DNA of 5,030 nucleotides, taken from assembly GCA_946481195.1 (NCBI GenBank), contig CAMLNG010000308.1, forward strand, positions 1 through 5,030, given 5' to 3'. Position 1 is the stretch's first letter, and every line of letters starts with the position of its first letter. Below the pieces are notes generated by a model that was given only the letters and a program-made list of their open reading frames with translations, was not told the origin of the DNA and ran no database searches. A program made the position numbers and the translations under genes. Below are positions 1 to 5,030 of the stretch, in pieces. This stretch comes from an uncultured Chromatiaceae bacterium (GTDB lineage: Bacteria; Pseudomonadota; Gammaproteobacteria; Enterobacterales; Alteromonadaceae).

Positions 1-340
1 GAATACTATGAGTACGGTGAGTTTTGGGTTTGGCCGGAATACCCAGTTCTTTTTGCATCGGCTCAACAAAAGCATTGAGGAAGTCATAACAGACGCCTTC
101 TGAACTATTGATGATGGCTCGCAGCTGTTCGTCAACAAAGGTCTGGAACACCAAAGGCCGCACGCCGGTAGTTTTATAACGATCGTTAATGCGTTGCTTG
201 GCTTGTTCGGCTTTCAGCGGAGTTTCAACAAAAGGAATAGTGACATGGTCGAATTCGGCTTCAAACAGCGACAGCAGCGCGTGTCCGAACACTTCGGACG
301 TAATGCCCGTGCCATCAGAGATATAAAAGGCTGTACGCAT
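1..340 (-). CDS. ppsR: PEP synthase regulatory protein PpsR (DUF299 kinase/pyrophosphorylase), N-terminal part
   Basis: This is the bifunctional regulator of PEP synthase. The family uses ADP to phosphorylate a threonine next to the catalytic histidine of PpsA, which inactivates it, and uses phosphate to reverse this with release of pyrophosphate; it acts in the cytoplasm. Read on the minus strand, the 113 visible codons begin [20 protein letters not shown], the typical family start. They continue with the conserved [10 protein letters not shown] block (about residues 60-69), an [10 protein letters not shown] stretch (74-83) and, at the window edge, the HRTHS motif. The usual length is about 270 residues, so over half the protein, including the nucleotide-binding P-loop expected near residue 150, lies outside the window. 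The ATG at 338-340 is chosen because GAGG lies six bases upstream of it; an in-frame ATG at 350-352 would overlap that site. The gene is divergent from ppsA, its known target. Family assignment is firm; function is inferred from the family. Confidence 0.95.
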   Translation of the reverse strand, partial: MRTAFYISDGTGITSEVFGHALLSLFEAEFDHVTIPFVETPLKAEQAKQRINDRYKTTGVRPLVFQTFVDEQLRAIINSSEGVCYDFLNAFVEPMQKELGIPAKPKTHRTHSI

Positions 341-346
341 CAGAAA

Positions 347-351
347 CCTCA
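347..351 (-). promoter_or_regulatory. Ribosome binding site of ppsR
   Basis: On the minus strand the bases read TGAGG, ending six bases before the ATG at 340-338. This decides the start, because another in-frame ATG at 352-350 overlaps the site and has no comparable purine-rich element of its own. Confidence 0.6.
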
Positions 352-357
352 TTTGTT

Positions 358-363
358 GTTATA
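358..363 (-). promoter_or_regulatory. Possible -10 element of the ppsR promoter
   Basis: The minus strand reads TATAAC here, five of six matches to the sigma-70 -10 consensus. No convincing -35 hexamer lies 16-18 bases further upstream. The surroundings (about 361-393) are very AT-rich, so a chance match is quite possible. This is the best candidate seen, not an established promoter. Confidence 0.2.
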
Positions 364-385
364 AATTTTCATTAAAAATTAGCAT

Positions 386-414
386 TTTAATTTGGACGGC
401 CAGCAGTGTAGAAT
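386..414 (+). promoter_or_regulatory. Possible sigma-70 promoter of ppsA
   Basis: TAGAAT at 409-414 matches the -10 consensus at five of six positions. Seventeen bases upstream is only a weak -35 (TTTAAT, 386-391). The stretch 361-393 before it is AT-rich and could act as an UP element. Transcription from this site would start near 421 and give a leader of about 58 bases containing the palindrome at 438-449. A competing pair, TTGGAC (392-397) and TATTTT (415-420) with a 17-base spacer, matches the consensus less well. Confidence 0.3.
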
Positions 415-437
415 TATTTTGCTTACGTGTCTGCCGC

Positions 438-449
438 TGTAAGCTTACA
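438..449 (+). promoter_or_regulatory. Perfect 12-bp palindrome upstream of ppsA, candidate operator
   Basis: TGTAAGCTTACA is its own reverse complement, and it lies about 30 bases before the ppsA start codon. Its half GCTTAC also occurs at 421-426, exactly 22 bases (about two helical turns) from the copy at 443-448. Downstream of a start site near 421, a bound repressor could block transcription. Known regulators of ppsA in gammaproteobacteria include Cra/FruR and, in some groups, HexR. The half-site TGTAA resembles HexR sites, but the HexR consensus as I recall it has a longer centre, so no regulator is assigned. Confidence 0.35.
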
Positions 450-467
450 TAACCTGCAACAAAAATT

Positions 468-472
468 GGAGA
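468..472 (+). promoter_or_regulatory. Ribosome binding site of ppsA, supporting a GTG start
   Basis: GGAGA ends six bases before the GTG at 479-481. An in-frame TAA at 440-442 and the absence of any in-frame ATG between it and 479 leave the GTG as the natural start. Confidence 0.75.
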
Positions 473-478
473 CATACT

Positions 479-2854
479 GTGCAAGAATTCGTTGTTTGGT
501 ATCAGGATTTGGGCATGCACGATGTCCCGCGGGTTGGAGGCAAAAATGCCTCTTTGGGTGAGATGATCAGTAACCTTTCTGGCGTCGGTGTGCAAGTGCC
601 GGGTGGTTTTGCGACCACCGCCGAAGCCTTTAACCAATTCCTTGAGCAAAGCGGTGTGAACGAGCGGATTTATCAGCTGCTCGACGGCCTGGATGTCGAC
701 GATGTGACAGCTCTGGCCAAAGCCGGTGCACAAATCCGTCAATGGGTAATAGATACGCCATTCCAACCTGAATTTGAAGCCGCCATCCGTCAGGCTTTTG
801 ATGAGCTTTGCGCCGGTATGGGCAACGATGCTTCATTCGCTGTACGCTCGAGCGCTACTGCCGAAGATATGCCGGACGCGTCGTTCGCCGGCCAGCAGGA
901 AACCTTCTTAAACGTACGTGGTTACGAGCATGTCATCGAAGCCATCAAACACGTATTCGCCTCCTTATTTAATGACCGCGCCATTTCCTATCGCGTGCAC
1001 CAGGGCTACGACCACCGCGGCGTGGCGTTATCCGCCGGTGTGCAGCGCATGGTGCGCTCTGATTGCGCCTCCAGCGGCGTGATGTTCTCCATCGATACCG
1101 AATCGGGTTTTGAAGATGTGGTCTTTATCACCTCCAGCTTTGGCCTTGGCGAGATGGTCGTGCAGGGCGCTGTCAACCCGGACGAATTTTATGTACACAA
1201 ACCGACTGTCAGCGCCGGCCGCCCGGCTGTAGTGCGTCGCACCTTAGGTAGTAAGCTGGTACAGATGGTGTATTCCGGCGAACACAGCCACGGCAAACAG
1301 GTCCGCATTGAAGACGTCGCTGCAGAAAAACGTCGCCAGTTTTCCATTACAGACGCCGAAGTAGAAGAATTGGCCCGTCAGGCCATCACTATTGAAAAAC
1401 ACTATGGCCGGCCGATGGACATCGAATGGGCTAAAGACGGCATCGACGGTAAACTTTATATCGTGCAGGCGCGGCCGGAAACCGTACGCTCGCGTGAAGA
1501 CAGCAACTCGATGGAACGTTATCAGTTACAGGGCAGTGCCGCCGTTGTGACTGAAGGCCGTGCTATCGGCCACAAAATCGGTTCAGGCACTGCCAAAGTG
1601 CTGGCCAGCATCGCCGACATGGATCAAATCCAGCCGGGTGATGTACTCGTCACCGACATGACAGACCCGGACTGGGAACCGATCATGAAACGCGCCTCGG
1701 CCATTGTCACTAACCGCGGTGGCCGTACCTGTCACGCCGCCATCATTGCGCGTGAGCTTGGTATTCCGGCTGTAGTGGGTTGTGGTGATGCCACTGAAAA
1801 GGTGAAAACCGGTCAGCAGGTCACAGTATCCTGTGCCGAAGGTGATACCGGTTATGTTTATGACGCCATTCTGCCGTTTAACGTTGTGACTTCGCGCGTT
1901 GACAGCATGCCGGCGCTGAAAATGAAAATTATGATGAACGTCGGTAACCCGGAGCGTGCTTTTGGTTTTGCTAAACTGCCACACGCCGGTATTGGTCTGG
2001 CGCGTCTGGAATTTATCATCAACCGGATGATTGGTGTGCATCCAAAAGCGCTGCTGAGCTACAACGTGCAGCCGGCCGATGTTAAAGCACAAATCGACGA
2101 GATGATGGCAGGTTATGCCTCACCGGTCGAATTCTATGTCGCCAAGCTGACGGAAGGCATTTCCACGCTGGCCGCGGCTTTTGCGCCGGAACGCGTGATT
2201 GTGCGGATGTCGGATTTTAAATCCAATGAATACGCCAACCTGGTGGGGGGCCGCCAGTATGAGCCGCATGAAGAAAACCCGATGATTGGTTTCCGTGGTG
2301 CTTCGCGTTATATCTCAGAAGATTTCCGCGATTGTTTTGCCCTCGAGTGTGAGGCGTTGAAACGCGTTCGTAACGACATGGGTCTGACCAATGTCGAGAT
2401 CATGATCCCGTTCGTGCGTACCTTAAGCGAAGCCGAAGCGGTGATTGGCTTGTTGGCAGAGCAGGGCTTAAAACGCGGCGAAAACGGTCTCAAAGTCATC
2501 ATGATGTGTGAACTGCCATCAAACTGTCTGCTGGCGGAAGAATTCCTCGAATTCTTTGACGGTTTCTCCATTGGCTCCAACGATCTGACCCAGCTGACAT
2601 TGGGTCTGGACCGTGATTCCGGGTTGATTGCCCATCTTTTTGATGAACGTAATCCGGCGATCAAAAAGCTGTTGTCGATGGCGATTTCTACCGCCAAAGC
2701 TAAAGGCAAATATGTCGGGATCTGTGGCCAGGGGCCATCCGATCACGAAGATTTTGCGGCCTGGCTGATGGATCAGGGCATCGATTCGGTGTCATTGAAC
2801 CCGGATACCGTGCTGGAAACCTGGTTATATCTGGCAGAAAAATATGGCGGCTGA
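479..2854 (+). CDS. ppsA: Phosphoenolpyruvate synthase (pyruvate, water dikinase)
   Basis: This cytoplasmic enzyme converts pyruvate, ATP and water to PEP, AMP and phosphate, the entry to gluconeogenesis from three-carbon compounds. The 791 residues match the E. coli length (about 792). The N-terminal ATP-binding domain shows [11 protein letters not shown] (Lys22), [16 protein letters not shown] from Arg123, and [12 protein letters not shown] (310-321). The swivelling phosphohistidine domain has [11 protein letters not shown], with catalytic His419 and Thr417, the expected PpsR target. The C-terminal PEP/pyruvate-binding barrel has GLARLEF (Arg509), Arg576 before MSDFKSNE, the metal ligands Glu678 (MMCELPSN) and Asp702 (GSNDLTQL), and Cys749 in [10 protein letters not shown]. 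No key residue is missing. It starts with GTG after GGAGA; an in-frame stop at 440-442 excludes a longer form. It is divergent from ppsR, and a terminator follows the stop codon by 27 bases, so it is probably monocistronic. Control is expected at two levels, transcription from the upstream region and phosphorylation by PpsR. Identification is essentially certain. Confidence 0.99.
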   Translation: MQEFVVWYQDLGMHDVPRVGGKNASLGEMISNLSGVGVQVPGGFATTAEAFNQFLEQSGVNERIYQLLDGLDVDDVTALAKAGAQIRQWVIDTPFQPEFEAAIRQAFDELCAGMGNDASFAVRSSATAEDMPDASFAGQQETFLNVRGYEHVIEAIKHVFASLFNDRAISYRVHQGYDHRGVALSAGVQRMVRSDCASSGVMFSIDTESGFEDVVFITSSFGLGEMVVQGAVNPDEFYVHKPTVSAGRPAVVRRTLGSKLVQMVYSGEHSHGKQVRIEDVAAEKRRQFSITDAEVEELARQAITIEKHYGRPMDIEWAKDGIDGKLYIVQARPETVRSREDSNSMERYQLQGSAAVVTEGRAIGHKIGSGTAKVLASIADMDQIQPGDVLVTDMTDPDWEPIMKRASAIVTNRGGRTCHAAIIARELGIPAVVGCGDATEKVKTGQQVTVSCAEGDTGYVYDAILPFNVVTSRVDSMPALKMKIMMNVGNPERAFGFAKLPHAGIGLARLEFIINRMIGVHPKALLSYNVQPADVKAQIDEMMAGYASPVEFYVAKLTEGISTLAAAFAPERVIVRMSDFKSNEYANLVGGRQYEPHEENPMIGFRGASRYISEDFRDCFALECEALKRVRNDMGLTNVEIMIPFVRTLSEAEAVIGLLAEQGLKRGENGLKVIMMCELPSNCLLAEEFLEFFDGFSIGSNDLTQLTLGLDRDSGLIAHLFDERNPAIKKLLSMAISTAKAKGKYVGICGQGPSDHEDFAAWLMDQGIDSVSLNPDTVLETWLYLAEKYGG

Positions 2855-2881
2855 TTAAAGCCCCCATTTTAAGGTCCAAGT

Positions 2882-2908
2882 AAAGCCAACCAACAGGTTG
2901 GCTTTTTT
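2882..2908 (+). terminator. Rho-independent terminator of ppsA
   Basis: A 10-bp perfect stem (2882-2891 pairing with 2896-2905) encloses the loop AACA, and the T run spans 2903-2908. It lies 27 bases after the ppsA stop codon. It should separate ppsA from the next gene on the same strand, implying that gene has its own promoter somewhere in 2909-3035. Confidence 0.9.
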
Positions 2909-2971
2909 GTCTGATAATTCTGCAGCCCTCTGGCGCAAAAACGCTGCAAGCCCAGTCAACAGTGACTTTTG

Positions 2972-2977
2972 TAAAAT
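2972..2977 (+). promoter_or_regulatory. Possible -10 element for the ADP-ribosylglycohydrolase-like gene
   Basis: TAAAAT matches the -10 consensus at five of six positions and sits about 70 bases before the ATG at 3046. No good -35 is visible at 16-18 bases upstream. A short inverted repeat, AGTCA (2954-2958) and TGACT (2963-2967), lies just before it. A promoter is expected in this region because of the upstream terminator, but this particular site is weakly supported. Confidence 0.2.
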
Positions 2978-3035
2978 CAGAAGCTTGCAATGTACCGGCA
3001 CAGCCTGCAGACTGTGCATCAGATTTATTGCATAC

Positions 3036-3042
3036 AGGAGGT
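3036..3042 (+). promoter_or_regulatory. Strong ribosome binding site, decides the start at 3046
   Basis: AGGAGGT is a near-perfect Shine-Dalgarno sequence just before the ATG at 3046-3048. It favours this start over the in-frame ATG at 2962, which would add 28 residues with no family resemblance. Confidence 0.8.
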
Positions 3043-3045
3043 GTC

Positions 3046-4002
3046 ATGGCTATAACCACATTGCAACGGGCGCAGGGTGCGCTGGCAGCGGCCTTAGCCG
3101 CCGATGCATTGGGCACCCAGTTTGAGTTTTGCCAGCCGGCGGAACTCAGACGTAAACCGGCAGCTGAACTGTTACAACTGCAGGATTGTGGCCCCTGGCA
3201 TACCCTCGCAGGGCAGCCGACCGAAGAAGGCGAGCTGATGTTGCTACAGGCCAGAATGCTGCAATACTGCCGCAGTTATTCAGAGGAACAAGCCTTGTCG
3301 GCCTATCGTTATTGGCTCAGCACTGAGCCTTTTGCGCTCGGTGCCTCGTTGCAACGCGCCATTGTTGGCGGGCCTGATGAAAGAGATCACACCGCGAATG
3401 CCTTAGCGCGTTTAACACCATTGTGTATTCTCGGCGTGCATTTTTCCTTGCCACAAATTGCCGCCTGGGCGATGGCCGACACTGCTTTGACGCAAAATGC
3501 CGTGCTGATGCAGGAAATAAGCGGGCTTTATGCCATGCTGCTGGCCAAAGCCATCGATACTGGCGCCGATGCCGAAACTTTATATCAGGACGTTGAGACC
3601 TGGGCACAGGAACTCAAATCCGATCCACAGATCCGCGCCGCTATCGCCCAGGCGTTATTTATGCCGGGCACCATAGAGCTACGTCAACAAAATCCAGCAC
3701 TGGCCGCCTTGCAGAATCTGTTGTTTCAACTGCTATACGCCAAATCCTTAGGTGAGGCATTAGTTGATACTATTCGCCTGGGTGGCGACACCGGCACTAA
3801 TGCTGTGATTGTCGCCGCCGTGTTTGGTGCTATAGGTGGTATTGAACAAGTACCGCAAGAATGGCGCGACGCCTTAAAAAACTGCCGGCCACAGGATGGC
3901 GTGACAGGGGTTGAACAACCACGGGACGAGGTATTCTGGCCGGTTGAGGCCGAGCTGCTGGCACAACAGCTGACTGAATTAACACCGGCAGACGCAGCCT
4001 GA
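3046..4002 (+). CDS. ADP-ribosylglycohydrolase family protein with altered metal-site motifs
   Basis: Members of this superfamily (DraG, ARH1/ARH3) are mostly alpha-helical enzymes that remove ADP-ribose from proteins or other acceptors using two Mg2+ ions. The 318 residues fit the usual size of about 300. Family signs are the N-terminal GALAAALAADALG (residues 11-23), GPWHTLAGQPTEEGELML (49-66), the helix-rich middle, GGDTGTNAVIVAAVFGAIGG (246-265), and a C-terminal NCRP...VFWPV block (279-300). The usual metal ligands are Thr-Asp-Asp in the first motif and Asp-x-Asp-Thr in the second. Here they read Thr59-Glu60-Glu61 and Asp248-Thr-Gly250-Thr251, so both aspartates of the first motif became glutamate and one of the second became glycine. 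The reading frame is intact, so it may be an enzyme with changed activity or a non-catalytic binder. No signal peptide is apparent. It follows ppsA on the same strand but behind a terminator, and no DraT-like partner is in view. Family membership is fairly sure, substrate unknown. Confidence 0.85.
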   Translation: MAITTLQRAQGALAAALAADALGTQFEFCQPAELRRKPAAELLQLQDCGPWHTLAGQPTEEGELMLLQARMLQYCRSYSEEQALSAYRYWLSTEPFALGASLQRAIVGGPDERDHTANALARLTPLCILGVHFSLPQIAAWAMADTALTQNAVLMQEISGLYAMLLAKAIDTGADAETLYQDVETWAQELKSDPQIRAAIAQALFMPGTIELRQQNPALAALQNLLFQLLYAKSLGEALVDTIRLGGDTGTNAVIVAAVFGAIGGIEQVPQEWRDALKNCRPQDGVTGVEQPRDEVFWPVEAELLAQQLTELTPADAA

Positions 4003-4027
4003 AACACACGATTTAGCCGTCTAAAGT

Positions 4028-4055
4028 AAAAAAGCAGCCAATGGCTGCTTTTTTT
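4028..4055. terminator. Bidirectional Rho-independent terminator between convergent genes
   Basis: AAAGCAGCC (4031-4039) pairs with GGCTGCTTT (4043-4051) around a three-base AAT loop. A run of six A (4028-4033) precedes the stem's GC core and a run of seven T (4049-4055) follows it, so the hairpin has a T tract when read from either strand. It lies 25 bases after the stop of the ADP-ribosylglycohydrolase-like gene and 19 bases after the antiporter stop, and can serve both. Confidence 0.9.
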
Positions 4056-4074
4056 ATCCAAAGATCTGTCTGAC

Positions 4075-5030
4075 TTACCCGATCATCAGGGCTCCACACA
4101 GCAGATAGCCAAGCAACGCCAGCGTGGCACAAATCAGCGCATAGGGCAGTTGAGTGCGGGTGTGTTCCAGCAAATCACAGCCTGCGGCCACAGCGCTGAC
4201 TGCCGTAGTATCTGAAATTGGTGAGCAGTGGTCACCAAACACACCACCACCGAGGATGGCCGCCAGCACCAGTGACGGTGGCAATCCCAGATTGACCACC
4301 AGTGGCATCCCAATCGGGATCAGGATGGCAAAAGTGCCCCAGGAAGTGCCTGTGGTAAAGGAAATCAAGGCACCGGCTAAAAACAACATAGCCGGAATTA
4401 ACCACAGCGGCAGCGTATCCGCCACGACGCCGGAGATGTATAAACCGGTGCCGAGATTTTTTAAGCTCTGACCAAGCGCCAGCGCCAGTAACAAAATACT
4501 GACCAGGCCCAGCAGTTCACTCATGCCTTTAAAACCGATATTGACCAGCTGCTGGTGGTTGTAGCGTTTGCTGAATAACAGCATCAGATAAGCCACTACG
4601 CAGCTTAATGTCGTGGCATATAACACCGATTTAGAGCCGGAGCCCTGCGATAAATCACCGTTACCGGTCCAGAGCATAAAACCGACCATGCCAATTATCA
4701 TCGTCAACAGCGGCACCAGCATAAAACGCGCTTTGGTCGGTGCGACTTCCTGTTCGTCATGGCCATCAATTTTATTCAGCTCTCGGTTCGCGCGGCGCAT
4801 CGGTGCCAGATGGCGGCCGGTCCAGATGGTGAAAAATAACAGCAACAATGTAAAAATCGCATAGAAATTCAGCGGGATAGTGGCCATCAATACCGACACC
4901 GGATTGTCTGTCAGCGCATAAGGCGAAATCAGCCCCAGCACATAAGCGCCCCAACCGTTGAGTAAGATCAGGATACAAATCGGTGCACTGGTACTGTCGA
5001 TGATATACGCCAGTTCAGCCCGGCTGATTT
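4075..5030 (-). CDS. Na+/H+ antiporter, NhaC family, C-terminal part
   Basis: This is an inner-membrane secondary transporter of the NhaC type (PF03553), which exchanges Na+ for H+; related members exchange organic acids, so the substrate is not certain. Only the last 317 residues are present. The reading frame stays open to the right edge, and family length of roughly 450-530 suggests a missing N-terminus of 150-200 residues. Near the edge it shows ISRAELAYIIDSTSAP and LNGWGAYV (residues 1-30 of the visible part), typical of the family. Later come SFTTGTSWGTFAILIP (223-238) and GGGVFGDHCSPISDTTAVS (260-278), the most conserved family motifs. Hydrophobic, probably membrane-spanning stretches lie near 15-37, 51-70, 102-120, 134-152, 170-187, 207-225, 232-262 and 293-315. 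A charged loop (71-101) with a DGHDEQE stretch lies between two of them. A GTG at 4939-4941 could be mistaken for a start, but the conserved residues before it show it is an internal valine. The gene is convergent with its left neighbour and shares its terminator. Confidence 0.93.
   Translation of the reverse strand, partial: ISRAELAYIIDSTSAPICILILLNGWGAYVLGLISPYALTDNPVSVLMATIPLNFYAIFTLLLLFFTIWTGRHLAPMRRANRELNKIDGHDEQEVAPTKARFMLVPLLTMIIGMVGFMLWTGNGDLSQGSGSKSVLYATTLSCVVAYLMLLFSKRYNHQQLVNIGFKGMSELLGLVSILLLALALGQSLKNLGTGLYISGVVADTLPLWLIPAMLFLAGALISFTTGTSWGTFAILIPIGMPLVVNLGLPPSLVLAAILGGGVFGDHCSPISDTTAVSAVAAGCDLLEHTRTQLPYALICATLALLGYLLCGALMIG

Noticed and set aside
364..380. AT-rich inverted repeat AATTTT...AAAATT with a five-base spacer
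   Set aside because: Such short A/T repeats are expected by chance in so AT-rich a stretch; at most it is part of an UP element.
438..449. Assignment of the palindrome as a HexR or Cra/FruR site
   Set aside because: The TGTAA half-site resembles HexR, but the two halves are only two bases apart, shorter than the consensus I recall; the Cra core TGAA-type half-site is not matched.
359..766. Minus-strand open frame of 135 codons overlapping the ppsA start and the intergenic region
   Set aside because: It lies opposite highly conserved ppsA codons and the shared control region, its translation resembles no family I know, and no convincing start signal precedes it.
1583..2746. Several minus-strand open frames inside ppsA
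   Set aside because: They are shadows of the strongly conserved ppsA reading frame and have low-complexity or unrecognisable translations.
2962..3045. N-terminal extension of the ADP-ribosylglycohydrolase-like gene from an in-frame ATG at 2962
   Set aside because: The 28 extra residues show no family resemblance and there is no ribosome binding site before 2962, while AGGAGGT stands just before the ATG at 3046, where the family homology starts.
3726..4061. Minus-strand open frame of 111 codons opposite the end of the ADP-ribosylglycohydrolase-like gene
   Set aside because: It is antisense to conserved family motifs and its start portion runs through the terminator hairpin, so it is very unlikely to be a gene.
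4939..4941. GTG as the start of a complete 288-residue antiporter
   Set aside because: The frame stays open to the window edge and the residues before it (SRAELAYIIDSTSAP, LNGWGAY) are conserved NhaC-family sequence, so the gene is cut by the edge instead.

Overview
The window looks like ordinary chromosomal DNA from a gammaproteobacterium with roughly balanced base composition. The PEP synthase is nearly collinear with the enterobacterial enzyme (791 residues against about 792 in E. coli). It sits head-to-head with the gene for its own regulatory kinase/phosphatase, a common gammaproteobacterial arrangement. The exact genus cannot be read from the sequence; an Alteromonadales/Chromatiales-type marine or freshwater bacterium is only a guess.

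Layout, left to right. Positions 1-340 (minus strand) hold the N-terminal part of the PEP synthase regulatory protein (PpsR, DUF299), cut by the window edge. Positions 341-478 are an AT-rich divergent intergenic region. It carries the ribosome binding sites of both genes, weak promoter-like elements and a perfect 12-bp palindrome. Positions 479-2854 (plus) are the complete phosphoenolpyruvate synthase gene ppsA, starting with GTG. A strong hairpin/T-tract terminator follows at 2882-2908. Positions 3046-4002 (plus) encode a 318-residue protein of the ADP-ribosylglycohydrolase (DraG/ARH) superfamily whose metal-binding motifs are altered. A probable bidirectional terminator at 4028-4055 separates it from a convergent gene. 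Positions 4075-5030 (minus) are the C-terminal two thirds or so of an NhaC-family Na+/H+ antiporter that runs off the right edge.

How they work together: PpsR and PpsA form an established pair. PpsA makes PEP from pyruvate and ATP for gluconeogenesis, and PpsR switches it off or on by reversible phosphorylation of the threonine two residues before the catalytic histidine; both residues are present here (Thr417, His419). The ADP-ribosylglycohydrolase-like gene and the antiporter have their own transcription boundaries, and nothing in the sequence ties them functionally to ppsA.

I saw no mobile element, CRISPR array, RNA gene or clear new system. The observations most worth a second look are the degenerate metal site of the ADP-ribosylglycohydrolase homologue and the palindrome upstream of ppsA.
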